Of a DNA stretch of 64,000 bases, positions 1-8,074 are shown piece by piece (position 1 is the first letter of the stretch; each line of letters opens with the position of its first letter). Below the pieces are notes generated by a model. That model made no database searches, was not told where the DNA came from, and was given only the letters and a program-made list of their open reading frames with translations. Source of the DNA: Modicisalibacter sp033446685. GTDB lineage: Bacteria > Pseudomonadota > Gammaproteobacteria > Pseudomonadales > Halomonadaceae. The position numbers were made by a program, and so were the translations under genes. Location of the stretch: positions 1 through 64,000 of the forward strand of contig NZ_JAWQLY010000014.1 in assembly GCF_033446685.1 (NCBI RefSeq), given 5' to 3'.

Positions 1-123
1 ATGCTGTGGCCGCACGGCCTGCTGGTCGTCGACCTGGCCGGGGTGGCGGTCTTCGTCGCGGTGCTGGTGTGGAGTGCACGCCAGGGGTCCACGCCGATTC
101 GGCCCGCGGCTACTCACGGTTGA
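1..123 (+). CDS. C-terminal end of a membrane protein (truncated by window edge)
   Basis: Frame 1 is open from the first base to a TGA at 121-123 and encodes a strongly hydrophobic stretch (LLVVDLAGVAVFVAVLVW) followed by a short basic/polar tail, so it looks like the last transmembrane helix and cytoplasmic tail of an integral membrane protein. The ATG at position 1 is probably internal; the gene should begin outside the window. The stop lies 21 nt before the next gene on the same strand, so the two may be co-transcribed. The family cannot be identified from 40 residues. Confidence 0.6.
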   Translation: MLWPHGLLVVDLAGVAVFVAVLVWSARQGSTPIRPAATHG

Positions 124-144
124 GAGCGGTGACAGGGAGCGGTC

Positions 145-891
145 ATGGGCTGGCTTGATGGGCTGATGCTGGTGGCGTTCGGCGGTGTCGCCGGCTTCAT
201 CAACGTGCTGGCGGCGGGGGGCTCGATGCTGACCCTGCCGCTGCTGATGCTGCTGGGTTTGCCGCCGCAGGTCGCCAACGGTACCAACCGGGTGAGCATC
301 GTGCTGCAGAGCGTCAGCGCGGTGGGCAGTTTCCGGCGTGCCGGCGCGGGCGACCTGGGCGTCAGTCTGCGTTTGTCGCTGCCGGCGGTGGCCGGTGCGC
401 TGCTGGGCGCCTGGTTGGCCCTGCTGGTCTCCGATGCGATCTTCCAGGGCGTGCTGATCGCGGCGATGGTGCTGGCCTCGCTGATGATGCTGCTGCCCCA
501 GCCACGGCTCGACACGCAGACGCTGACCCCTTCGCGAATCACCCCGGCGGTCTATCTGGCGATGTTCGTCATCGGCTTGTACGGGGGCTTCATCCAGGTC
601 GGTGTCGGGGTGCTGTTCATCGCCGTGCTGTATCGGCTGCTCAAGATCGATCTGGCCCAGGTCAACGTCTTCAAGGTCTTCATCATCCTCGTCTATACCC
701 TGCCGGCGCTGGCGGTGTTCGTGCTCAACGGCCAGGTGCGCTGGGGCTATGGGCTACTGCTGGCGCTGGGCAGCATGAGCGGAGCCTGGCTGGCGGTACG
801 GGTCAACATGGGCCCGCGCGGCGCGCTGTGGGTCAAGTGGCTGACGCTGGCGGTGATCGTGGCGATCATCCTGCGGCTGGCATTCTTCTGA
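145..891 (+). CDS. TauE/SafE (TSUP) family sulfite/organosulfur-type exporter
   Basis: A 248-residue polytopic protein with about eight hydrophobic segments. It shows the family pattern of an N-terminal glycine-rich helix (AGFINVLAAGGSML) and its second-half counterpart (GLYGGFIQVGVGVLF), the internal duplication typical of TSUP carriers. Family members move sulfite, sulfoacetate or other small anions; no substrate can be assigned here because no sulfur metabolism genes are adjacent. The ATG is preceded by GGAGCGGTC. Length is normal for the family. Confidence 0.85.
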   Translation: MGWLDGLMLVAFGGVAGFINVLAAGGSMLTLPLLMLLGLPPQVANGTNRVSIVLQSVSAVGSFRRAGAGDLGVSLRLSLPAVAGALLGAWLALLVSDAIFQGVLIAAMVLASLMMLLPQPRLDTQTLTPSRITPAVYLAMFVIGLYGGFIQVGVGVLFIAVLYRLLKIDLAQVNVFKVFIILVYTLPALAVFVLNGQVRWGYGLLLALGSMSGAWLAVRVNMGPRGALWVKWLTLAVIVAIILRLAFF

Positions 892-989
892 ATTCCCGAC
901 GGCGCCATTCGCTGCACGAATCGCCGCTTGCCGTGGCGCCGCCCATGGGTGATAACTGCACAATCCACTCGACATTTCAGGGGAAGGCG

Positions 990-1115
990 ATGAAAGGCTC
1001 ATTGATATTGGCGGCACTGATGTTGCTGGTAGCGCTGGCCGGCTGTAACACCATGCAAGGGTTGGGCAAGGACGTCGAAAAGGTCGGCTCGGAAATCGAG
1101 GAAGCCGCCGGCTGA
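990..1115 (+). CDS. entericidin A/B-like small lipoprotein (first copy)
   Basis: A 41-residue reading frame starting at an ATG preceded by AGGGGAAGGCG. It has a short signal peptide ending in the lipobox LAGC, so Cys19 should be lipidated, followed by NTMQGLGKDVEKVGSEIEEAA. The pattern C-N-T-x-x-G-x-G-x-D-x-x-x-x-G-x-x-I is the entericidin signature. Enterobacterial ecnA/ecnB are a tandem membrane-lipoprotein antidote/toxin pair linked to stationary phase; function here is inferred. A second copy follows 111 nt downstream. Confidence 0.8.
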   Translation: MKGSLILAALMLLVALAGCNTMQGLGKDVEKVGSEIEEAAG

Positions 1116-1122
1116 CACCCGG

Positions 1123-1153
1123 GGCGATGGGATGTGCGTAAACGCCCATCGCC
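1123..1153 (+). terminator. strong hairpin between the two entericidin-like genes
   Basis: GGCGATGGG at 1123-1131 pairs perfectly with CCCATCGCC at 1145-1153 (9-bp stem, 13-nt loop). It begins 7 nt after the stop of the first entericidin-like gene. There is no real U-tract after it (TGTTAGGCTTT), so it could be a partial terminator, an mRNA stabiliser or a leader structure for the second copy. Confidence 0.45.
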
Positions 1154-1226
1154 TGTTAGGCTTTGGGTGTGACGTTTTGTCACCAAGGCCGCGCAAGCGG
1201 CGACTTCATTCGTTAAGGAGGACCAA

Positions 1227-1355
1227 ATGAAGAAACTGACGGCAATGATGTTCCTGATGCTGATGGCCGCCGGCACCCTCACGGGTTGCAATACGCTGCA
1301 TGGTGCAGGCGAAGATATCGAGGAAGGCGGCGAAGAGATTCAGGAAGCCAGCTGA
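1227..1355 (+). CDS. entericidin A/B-like small lipoprotein (second copy)
   Basis: A 42-residue frame from an ATG with a textbook ribosome site (TAAGGAGGACCAA). The signal peptide MKKLTAMMFLMLMAAGTLTG leads to lipidated Cys21, followed by NTLHGAGEDIEEGGEEIQEAS. It has the entericidin C-N-T-x-x-G-x-G-x-D-I-x-x-x-G-x-x-I pattern and a markedly acidic mature part. With the copy upstream it reproduces the tandem layout of ecnA-ecnB, but which, if either, is toxin or antidote cannot be read from sequence. Confidence 0.82.
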   Translation: MKKLTAMMFLMLMAAGTLTGCNTLHGAGEDIEEGGEEIQEAS

Positions 1356-1364
1356 TTGACGCCC

Positions 1365-1391
1365 GCGCCGCCCGCTCCGGTCGGGCGGCGC
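1365..1391 (+). terminator. hairpin after the second entericidin-like gene
   Basis: GCGCCGCCCG (1365-1374) pairs with CGGGCGGCGC (1382-1391) through a 7-nt loop, starting 9 nt after the stop codon. The following TGTTACCTT is only weakly T-rich. Probable transcription end between convergent units (yehW ends at 1495 on the other strand). Confidence 0.5.
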
Positions 1392-1494
1392 TGTTACCTT
1401 CCTGCCGTTGCTTGTCTCTCTTGGTTTACCTGCTTGTCATTAATCCCTGCCGCACGGTTCGTTTCCACGCCTGTTTCGACGACTTTGACGCGTC

Positions 1495-2250
1495 TCAACT
1501 ACCGAAGCGAAAGCGCCGCTCCAGGCGCTCGAAAAGCAGATCGCTGACGATCGCCAGCAACCCTACCAGCACCGCGCCTTGAATCACGTAGGCGATATTG
1601 CCACCGACCAGCCCGGCGATGATCGGCGTGCCGAGACTCTGCGCACCCACCGTCGAGCCGATGGTCGCGGTGCCGATATTGATGATCACCGAGACCCGGA
1701 CACCGGCGATGATCACGCGCATGGCCAGCGGCAATTCGACCCGCCATAGAATCTGCCGGGCGCTCATGCCGGTGCCGCGCGCGGCTTCCAGCGTGGCGGG
1801 CGGTACCGAGCCGAGCCCGGCGATGGTGTTCTGGACCACCGGCAGTAGCCCATAGAGCGACAGCGCAACGATGGTCGGCACGAAACCGAAGCCGGCCAGC
1901 GGCACCACGATCGCCAGCACCGCCGCGGGCGGAAAGGTCTGGCCGATCGCCGCCAGCGACGACACCATCGGCTCGAATTCGCGCCCTACCGCGCGGGTCA
2001 CGAACAGCCCAGCCGTGCCGCCGATGGCGATCGAGATCAGCGATGAAACCAGCACCAGGCCAAGATGATCGAGCATCAACTGGAGAAAGCTCTCGCGCTG
2101 GTAGACGGCCACGTCGAGGTGCGGAAAGGCGGCCGCGAACAGCGGTTCGAGCTCCTCCATGAGAAGCGTCAGGACGACAAGCAGCGTGGCGAGGATCGGC
2201 AGCAGCCAATCGCGCGGCGTGGCGGGCATGACGAGGCTTGCGCGGCTCAT
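1495..2250 (-). CDS. yehW: osmoprotectant ABC transporter permease, YehW type
   Basis: A 251-residue inner-membrane permease with five or six hydrophobic helices. The binding-protein-dependent permease EAA region (ATLEAARGTGMSARQILWRVELP) contacts the ATPase. It is the last gene of a four-gene unit whose order (binding protein, long permease, ATPase, short permease) matches E. coli yehZYXW, and its length matches YehW. The ATG is at 2250; ATGA overlaps the stop of the ATPase gene by 4 nt, indicating translational coupling. Expected substrates are betaines or related compatible solutes. Confidence 0.85.
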   Translation of the reverse strand: MSRASLVMPATPRDWLLPILATLLVVLTLLMEELEPLFAAAFPHLDVAVYQRESFLQLMLDHLGLVLVSSLISIAIGGTAGLFVTRAVGREFEPMVSSLAAIGQTFPPAAVLAIVVPLAGFGFVPTIVALSLYGLLPVVQNTIAGLGSVPPATLEAARGTGMSARQILWRVELPLAMRVIIAGVRVSVIINIGTATIGSTVGAQSLGTPIIAGLVGGNIAYVIQGAVLVGLLAIVSDLLFERLERRFRFGS

Positions 2251-3296
2251 GGCTGGCGCCCCATCACGCCCTCCATGGTCACTTCGCCGATCAGCTTGCC
2301 GGCCTCGTCGATCACCGGCAGTACCATGACCCGGAACCACACCATGCGCGACAGCGCTTCCTTCATGGTCATCTCGGGGGTGGCGATCCATTCGCCGTTG
2401 ACTGCGGTCTGCGTCTCGCCGTCTTCGCTGAGCCGGCCACCGTGCAGCGCCAGCGGACGTCCGTCGGCATCGACCTCCCAACTGTGGCCGGCGTCGCTAT
2501 GGTGAGTATCGCGTGCGAGGCGTGGCGGCCGGCAATATTGGTCGACCCAGCGCCGCGAGAGCAGCTTGAGGCCCAGGTCGGCCTTGCCGATGAAATCGCT
2601 GACGAAGCCATCGGCGGGGTCGACCAGCAGCTCGATCGGCCGGTCGTACTGCACCAGCCGGCCCTGATTGAGGATCGCCACCTTGGAGGCCAGCTTGAGT
2701 GCCTCGTCCATGTCGTGGGTGACGAAGACGATGGTCTTGCGGGTCTGTTCGTGGACCCGCAGCATCTCGTTCTGCAGCACCTCGCGGGTCAACGGGTCGA
2801 CGGCGCCGAACGGCTCGTCCATCAGCAGCACCTCGGGGTCGGCGGCCAGCGCGCGGGCCACGCCGACGCGCTGGGCCTGACCGCCCGACAGCTGGTGCGG
2901 ATACTTGTCGCGATATTCGCCGGCCGCGAGGTGGAACAGGTTCATCAACTCGTCGATGCGTGCGTCGATGCGCGCCCTGGGCCACTTGAGCAGGTTGGGC
3001 ACCACGGCGATGTTCTCGGCCACCGTCCAGTGCGGGAACAGCCCGATCGATTGGATGGCGTAGCCCATGCGCCGGCGCAGCTGTTCCGGCTTGAGTCGGC
3101 TAACGTCCTCGTCGCCGAGCAGGATCCGCCCGCGACTCATCGGGATCAGTTGGTTGATCATGCGCAGGGTGGTCGACTTGCCGCAGCCCGACGGGCCGAT
3201 CAGCACGCCGAATTCGCCGCTCTCGACGCGCAGCGAAATGTCGTCGACGACGTTCTTGCCGGCGTAGGTCTTGGTCAGGCCTTGCAGTTCTATCAT
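2247..3296 (-). CDS. yehX: osmoprotectant ABC transporter ATP-binding protein, YehX/OpuCA type
   Basis: A 349-residue ATPase. Walker A is GPSGCGKST (around residue 35), the signature is LSGGQAQR, Walker B is VLLMDEPFG, and the switch histidine is in FVTHDMDEA. After the ATPase core, about 110 residues form a regulatory tail ending in a CBS-like half (VLPVIDEAGKLIGEVTMEGV), as in OpuCA-type subunits, whose CBS domains sense ionic strength. Only one CBS-like repeat is evident. The start is the ATG of MIELQGLTKTY, 29 nt after the upstream permease stop. It energises uptake by YehY and YehW. Confidence 0.88.
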   Translation of the reverse strand: MIELQGLTKTYAGKNVVDDISLRVESGEFGVLIGPSGCGKSTTLRMINQLIPMSRGRILLGDEDVSRLKPEQLRRRMGYAIQSIGLFPHWTVAENIAVVPNLLKWPRARIDARIDELMNLFHLAAGEYRDKYPHQLSGGQAQRVGVARALAADPEVLLMDEPFGAVDPLTREVLQNEMLRVHEQTRKTIVFVTHDMDEALKLASKVAILNQGRLVQYDRPIELLVDPADGFVSDFIGKADLGLKLLSRRWVDQYCRPPRLARDTHHSDAGHSWEVDADGRPLALHGGRLSEDGETQTAVNGEWIATPEMTMKEALSRMVWFRVMVLPVIDEAGKLIGEVTMEGVMGRQP

Positions 3297-3325
3297 CGTC
3301 TCGGCTCGTTGATGGCTCGAAGGTA

Positions 3326-4531
3326 CTAGCGGGCACCCTCGGGGCGGCTGATGGCGACCAGGATCTGCAGTAGAAAATCGGCGATAACCGCCAGGGCGAT
3401 GGTCGGCACCGCGCCGAGCAGCACCAGGTCGATGGCGTACTGGCCGAGCCCCTGGAAGACGAACGCCCCCAGCCCGCCGGCGCCGATCAACGCCGCCACG
3501 ACCGTCAGGCCGATCGCCTGGACGGTAACGATGCGCAGCCCCGAGAGAATTACCGGTAGCGCCAGCGGTATTTCCACCCGCCACAGCACCTGGCGCCGGG
3601 TCATGCCCATGCCGCGCGCCGCCTCGAGGGTCGCCGGTGCGACCCCGGCGAAACCGGCGTAGGTGTTGCGCACCACCGGCAGCAGCGAATACATGATCAG
3701 CGCGATGATCGCCGGCGCGGCGCCGATGCCCTTGATGCCCAGAGCACGCAGCAACGGGAAGCTGTCGCCGAGCGCCGAGAGCGGCGCTACCAGCAGCGCG
3801 AACAGCGCGATCGAGGGAATCGTCTGGAAGAAATTCAGGGTGCCGAACAGCGAGCCGCGCAGCGCCGGTCGACGATGCGCCAGCAGCCCCAGCGGCAGGC
3901 CGATGGCCAGGGCCGGCGCCAGCGCCAGCCCGACCAGGCGCAGGTGGGTGAGCAACTGGTCGGCGAAGGCGTCCTGAATGTTGAAGTATTCCTTGAGGAT
4001 CGATAGCGCATTGAACTGGCCGCCGGCAAATAGCCCGGCTATTGCGGCGGCCAGGGCCAGGCCGTAGGCGCCGCCGACCCACAGCGGCGCGCGCAGACGC
4101 TGGAAGGCATCGACGATCATCAGCAGCGTACAGAACACCAGTATCCAGAATGCCGCGCCCTGCGAGACCCGCGCGGCCGGCGAGGCGTCGGCAAGGGCGC
4201 GACTGGCGTAGTCGCCGAGCGTGTAGAGGGTCAGCAGCAGTGCCAACGGCGCGACGATCAGCGTCAGTTGCAGGCCCCGCGCGGCGGACAGCGGCCTTTC
4301 CAGCGCGGCGAGCGCCAGCAGCAGGGCCAGCAGCACGAAAACCACGGATTGCCAGGTCGTCAGCGCGACGACCAGGTTGACCGCTTCGCCGGAGACCAGC
4401 CGGTTGGGCGCCATGGCGGCGAACGGCAGCAATGCGCTTCCCAGCAGCGCGGCGACCCACAGCGTTAGCAGTACGCGATTGGCGACCAGGCGTCTGGCCT
4501 GGTCGCTGGTCGAGATCGGCTTGGCGGTCAC
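3326..4531 (-). CDS. yehY: osmoprotectant ABC transporter permease, YehY type (long permease)
   Basis: A 401-residue permease. About 200 N-terminal residues form five or six extra hydrophobic helices, followed by a standard permease domain with an EAA loop (ATLEAARGMGMTRRQVLWRVEIP). This two-part build and length fit YehY (385 residues in E. coli) rather than the short partner. A GTG start at 4531 is chosen because it lies just 7 nt after the binding-protein stop codon; longer frames would run into the upstream gene. It should pair with YehW as a heterodimeric channel. Confidence 0.83.
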   Translation of the reverse strand: MTAKPISTSDQARRLVANRVLLTLWVAALLGSALLPFAAMAPNRLVSGEAVNLVVALTTWQSVVFVLLALLLALAALERPLSAARGLQLTLIVAPLALLLTLYTLGDYASRALADASPAARVSQGAAFWILVFCTLLMIVDAFQRLRAPLWVGGAYGLALAAAIAGLFAGGQFNALSILKEYFNIQDAFADQLLTHLRLVGLALAPALAIGLPLGLLAHRRPALRGSLFGTLNFFQTIPSIALFALLVAPLSALGDSFPLLRALGIKGIGAAPAIIALIMYSLLPVVRNTYAGFAGVAPATLEAARGMGMTRRQVLWRVEIPLALPVILSGLRIVTVQAIGLTVVAALIGAGGLGAFVFQGLGQYAIDLVLLGAVPTIALAVIADFLLQILVAISRPEGAR

Positions 4532-4538
4532 GGTCCGT

Positions 4539-5456
4539 TCAGTCCAGAAAGCCGTTAGCCTCGAGATAGTCGTGGGCCACCTGCTTGGCCGGCAGGCCAT
4601 CGACCTGGATCTTGCTGTTCAGCTCCTGGAGGGTCTCGCGATCGAGCGAGGCGAATACCGGCTCGAACAGCCCGGGGAGCTTCGGGTTGGCCTCGAGGAC
4701 CTCCTCGCGCATCGCCACCGCCGGTTCGTAGACCATCTGCACGCCTTTCGTATCGTCCATGACCTTGAGCCCGGCGGGCTTGATCGCGCCGTCGGTGCCG
4801 TAGACCATCGCCGCGTTGGTGCCACTGGTGCCCTCGGCGGCGGCGCGGATGGTCGCTGCGGTGTTGCCGCCGGAGAGCACCAGCAGTTGGTCCTGCGAGA
4901 GCTTGAAGCCGTAGGCTTTCTGAAAGCTCGGCAGGGCCGCCTGGCTCTCGACGAACTCGGCGGAAGCGGCCAGCTTGACGTCACCGCCGTCGTTCACCCA
5001 CTTGCCGAAGTCGGCCATGCTGGAAAGGTCGTGCTTCTCGGCGAGCGACTGTTTCACCGCGATCGCCCAGGTATTGTTGGCCGGCGCCGGCTCGAGCCAG
5101 ACGATGCCGTTCTGCTCGCGATCCCAGTCGCGGACTTTCTGATAGCCCGCCTCGGCATCCTGCCACGCCTCGTCGTCGGTGGTGTTGCTGAAGTAGGCGC
5201 CGTTGCCGGTGTATTCGGGGTAGAGGTCGATCTCGCCCTCGAGCAGGGCGGTACGCACGATATTGGTCGGGCCGAGCTGCAGTTTGTTCTCGACCGGGTA
5301 GCCGGCGTTTTCGAGCAGGGCGATCAGCATATTGCCGAGCAGCGCCCCCTCGGTATCGATCTTCGAGGCGACACGCAACGGATCGGCGGCCATGGCCTGC
5401 CCCAACGTCAAGGCGACGCCAGCCACGAGGCCGAGTGATTTACCCATCCAGGCCAT
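4539..5456 (-). CDS. osmF: osmoprotectant ABC transporter substrate-binding protein, OsmF/YehZ type
   Basis: A 305-residue periplasmic binding protein with a clear signal peptide (MAWMGKSLGLVAGVALTLGQAMA), the same length as E. coli OsmF. Internal features such as NIVRTALLEGEIDLYPEYTG are typical of the OpuAC/ProX-like quaternary-amine-binding family. The ATG at 5456 is preferred over an upstream in-frame ATG because it has AGAGGAAGG at proper spacing. It is the first gene of the transporter unit, so the 216-bp region to its right should carry the promoter; no recognisable operator was seen there. Confidence 0.87.
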   Translation of the reverse strand: MAWMGKSLGLVAGVALTLGQAMAADPLRVASKIDTEGALLGNMLIALLENAGYPVENKLQLGPTNIVRTALLEGEIDLYPEYTGNGAYFSNTTDDEAWQDAEAGYQKVRDWDREQNGIVWLEPAPANNTWAIAVKQSLAEKHDLSSMADFGKWVNDGGDVKLAASAEFVESQAALPSFQKAYGFKLSQDQLLVLSGGNTAATIRAAAEGTSGTNAAMVYGTDGAIKPAGLKVMDDTKGVQMVYEPAVAMREEVLEANPKLPGLFEPVFASLDRETLQELNSKIQVDGLPAKQVAHDYLEANGFLD

Positions 5457-5672
5457 GTTTCCTTCCTCTTGTAGACGCAATGTGATGTGCGAGACCGACG
5501 CGCCCGAGATCCCTGGGCGGCCGTACTGCGTGATGCACCGTCGGCATTGTCAAAGCCTAGCTACAATGCGCGTGACGCTCCACGTTTCAGCACCTTATCG
5601 AAACGACGAGTGCCGAGTCCAGCGGGCATCGTCGGCGCTGACGCCGATACGCAGACCAGACAAGGAGATTTC

Positions 5673-5990
5673 ATGACTCGATGGTTTTGGGGCGGACTGC
5701 CACTGATCGCTTTGCTCACGGCCTGTAGCGGCGCGCCGCGCCCGGCGACGGCACCCGAGCCGCCACCGTTGCAAGCGTCGGCGCCGGCCACCTGCGGGGC
5801 GGATGCCCTGCGCGGGCACATCGGCGAGCGGCTTGACGAGTCGCTGCGGGAGGCCCTGCAAGGCACCAGCGGCGCCCAGCGGGTGCGGATCATTCGGCCC
5901 GGTCAGGGCTATACCATGGATTACCGGCCCGAGCGGTTGAACGTGCACCTCGATGCGCAGCAGCGGATCGACCGATTGTCGTGTGGCTGA
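5673..5990 (+). CDS. peptidase inhibitor I78 family lipoprotein
   Basis: 105 residues with a lipoprotein signal (LIALLTACS, Cys at about residue 18), a proline-rich linker and an I78-type domain. The domain begins TCGADALRGHIGERLDES and contains the family's conserved R-I-I-R-P-G-Q-x-x-T-M-D-Y-R-x-x-R-L-N segment near the C-terminus. I78 proteins resemble small serine-protease inhibitors and are usually periplasmic or lipid-anchored. The start has AAGGAGATTTC upstream. It is convergent with the EAL-HDOD gene. Confidence 0.82.
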   Translation: MTRWFWGGLPLIALLTACSGAPRPATAPEPPPLQASAPATCGADALRGHIGERLDESLREALQGTSGAQRVRIIRPGQGYTMDYRPERLNVHLDAQQRIDRLSCG

Positions 5991-6005
5991 GGCCGGAAGG
6001 CGTGA

Positions 6006-7232
6006 CTAGAGCTGGCCGTTGGTCATCTCGATGGCCTGCTGCTGAAGGCGGCTCAGTCGCTTGGGCGTCAGGCCGAGTGCGTTCAGCCCGGACCAGTCAA
6101 GGCCGTCCAGCTCGCCCCGTTCGAGCTTGAGCACGCTGGCGAGGATCAGCCCCAGCGCACCGTGGTGGCTATGGATCGCCGTCTTCAGGCTGTCGTGCAG
6201 CGGCAACTCGGCGAGGATCGCTTCCAGCGGGTGATCGAACAACGCATCCAGACACGAGAACAGCCCCACCGTGAAGCCCGAGCCGGGGTCGTCGAGCAGC
6301 GCATCGGCGAGCTCCTGGCACAGATAGCCGCGTGCCAGGGCCAGCTTCTGCAGGGCGTGCGGCTTGTCGTCGAGCTTGGTCAGCGCCAGCAGGCTGGCCA
6401 GGCTGCGGATGCGCCGCTGGCCGAGCAGGTTGACGGCCATGTGCACCGACTTGATGTCGTGATTGCGACTGTAATAGGCGCTGTTGGCCATCTTCATCAG
6501 CCGTACGCTGATGAACGCATCGCGCTGGATGGTCGCGGTGAGAGTGGCCAGCGTGTTGTCGGGGCGGTTGAGCTCGGCGAGCAACTGCAGGACCGACAGC
6601 CGGCTGCTGGGCAGGCGCTTGCCGTGTACCGGCATCGGCCGCGCCAGAAAGTAGCCCTGAAACAGATCGCAACCGAGCGTCAGGCAGCGGGTGAAGTCTT
6701 CGCCCGTTTCGACCTTCTCAGCAACCAGCTTGAGCGACGGATAGGCGCGCCTGAGCGCGGCCACCGCCGTGGCGAAATGCTCGGCGGAATAGGCCAGGCA
6801 GTCGAGCTTGACGATGTCGGCCAGCGGCAGCAGCGGGTGGCTGGCGTCGGTCAGCGCGTAGTCGTCGAGGGCGATGCGATAGCCCTGGGTCTTGCAATAG
6901 CGGATCGCCTTCTCGACGGCGGGCGTCGGCGCGACGGTCTCCAGCACCTCGATGATCATCTCGTCCGGCGAGAACGGCAGCGCCGCCTGCAGCGTGTTGG
7001 TGTGAAAATTGATGAATGCCGGCGTGCCTTCGCAGACCTCGTGAATATTGGTTTCGGTGAAAGCGCTGAGCATCACCTGACGGGTCGCGTAGTCGTCGTT
7101 GAATGGCTTGCCGGCGGTCTCGGCGCAGCTACGGAACAGCAGCTCGAAACCCGCCAGGGCACGCTGGCGATCGTAGATCGGCTGACGCGCGAAAAGCACT
7201 GTTGTGGGAACCGATGAACTTGACGTAGCCAT
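6006..7232 (-). CDS. EAL-HDOD (YuxH-like) signalling protein
   Basis: 408 residues: an N-terminal EAL-like domain (about 10-205) followed by an HDOD domain (about 210-390). Canonical EAL motifs are altered: EAL reads ELL in FELLFR and the DDFG loop reads LDDYALT. However, acidic and lysine positions corresponding to catalytic residues (EVLETV, DD, VKLD, VAEKVE, FQGYF) look present, so c-di-GMP hydrolysis cannot be excluded. The HDOD part contains RLMKMANSAYYSR and AVNLLGQRRIRSL. The family acts in c-di-GMP-linked control of motility or stress. The ATG at 7232 is the first plausible start. Confidence 0.82.
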   Translation of the reverse strand: MATSSSSVPTTVLFARQPIYDRQRALAGFELLFRSCAETAGKPFNDDYATRQVMLSAFTETNIHEVCEGTPAFINFHTNTLQAALPFSPDEMIIEVLETVAPTPAVEKAIRYCKTQGYRIALDDYALTDASHPLLPLADIVKLDCLAYSAEHFATAVAALRRAYPSLKLVAEKVETGEDFTRCLTLGCDLFQGYFLARPMPVHGKRLPSSRLSVLQLLAELNRPDNTLATLTATIQRDAFISVRLMKMANSAYYSRNHDIKSVHMAVNLLGQRRIRSLASLLALTKLDDKPHALQKLALARGYLCQELADALLDDPGSGFTVGLFSCLDALFDHPLEAILAELPLHDSLKTAIHSHHGALGLILASVLKLERGELDGLDWSGLNALGLTPKRLSRLQQQAIEMTNGQL

Positions 7233-7378
7233 GCCGGGACCGTTAGCAGCGGGTGTGATAACCCAGGTTATCGGCATGACGGGGAGATTCTTGATAGCGG
7301 CCGATCGCGAGCGGCAATCCTGGAGGGGATCAATCCGGTCGTGAGGAATAGTAGGCCGGTGAAAGCGCACGGCGCTTG

Positions 7379-7981
7379 TCAGCCCAGGATGAACCCCACG
7401 CAGGCGGCCGTCATGCCGCCCATCACCACATTGAAGATCCGCCAGGCGCGCGCGCTCTTGAGGTAGTGGCCGACGGCCATGCCGAAGCCGGCCCACAGCG
7501 AGATGCACGGCAGGGCGACGAGTTCGGCGAAGCCGGCCAGCAGCAGGGCGTCGATCCAGGTGCTGCCCTGTTCGGGCAAGAAGCCGGCCATCAGCGCCAG
7601 CCCCATCACCCATGCCTTGGGGTTGGCGAACTGGAAGGCGGCGGCCTGCCAGAAGGTCAATGGCCGGCCTTCGCCGCGCAGGTGCAGGTCGGGTGGCGGC
7701 GCGCTGGCGATCTTCCAGGCCAGGTACAGCAGATAGGCGCTGCCGACGACCTTGAGCAGCGTCTGGAACAGCGGAAAGCGCTCGAACAGCAGGCCCAGGC
7801 CCAACGCTATTGCCGAGAACAGCACCAAGCAGCCGGCCAGGATGCCGAGGATGTGCGGCAGGGTGCGCCAGTAGCCGTAGTTGGCTCCCGATGCGGTAAG
7901 CATCAGGTTATTGGGGCCGGGGGTCAGCGTCATCGATATCATGTAGAGTGCGGCCGGACCGAGCGTGGCGAGCGTATCCAT
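7379..7981 (-). CDS. LysE/RhtB family amino-acid exporter
   Basis: 200 residues and about six transmembrane helices, with the family motif TPGPNNLMLTASGANYG near residue 20 and FQFANPKAWVMG in the second half. The family exports amino acids or their analogues. It is divergently transcribed from a MocR-type regulator 93 bp away, an arrangement in which the regulator commonly controls the exporter. The start chosen is the ATG of MDTLATLG; an in-frame upstream extension is not supported by similarity to the family. Confidence 0.86.
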   Translation of the reverse strand: MDTLATLGPAALYMISMTLTPGPNNLMLTASGANYGYWRTLPHILGILAGCLVLFSAIALGLGLLFERFPLFQTLLKVVGSAYLLYLAWKIASAPPPDLHLRGEGRPLTFWQAAAFQFANPKAWVMGLALMAGFLPEQGSTWIDALLLAGFAELVALPCISLWAGFGMAVGHYLKSARAWRIFNVVMGGMTAACVGFILG

Positions 7982-8045
7982 TTTGTGCCCATACAAAGTT
8001 CGAGTTTGGTTTGAATTGTCTCTATTGGCCAGCATAATGGCGCTA

Positions 8046-8058
8046 TTGACGGCGTCAA
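8046..8058. promoter_or_regulatory. palindrome in the LysE/MocR divergent promoter region
   Basis: TTGACGGCGTCAA is a perfect 13-nt palindrome around a central G, 16 nt upstream of the MocR-type gene and within the 93-bp divergent spacer. It is a candidate autoregulatory operator, although its TTGAC could also be a -35 element. Assignment rests only on position and symmetry. Confidence 0.35.
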
Positions 8059-8074
8059 CGGATTTATTGTCACC

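Noticed and set aside
1..123. A complete 40-residue small membrane protein starting at base 1
   Set aside because: The ATG at the window's first base is coincidental, and no upstream sequence is available to show a ribosome site. A truncated larger gene is more likely.
2238..3329. Long open frame opposite the ABC ATPase and permease genes
   Set aside because: It mirrors the codon pattern of the real minus-strand genes, has no family-like sequence and would overlap two strongly supported transporter genes.
5457..5672. Riboswitch or salt-responsive leader upstream of osmF
   Set aside because: No recognisable aptamer, terminator or repeated element was found in the 216 bp; only a promoter is expected.
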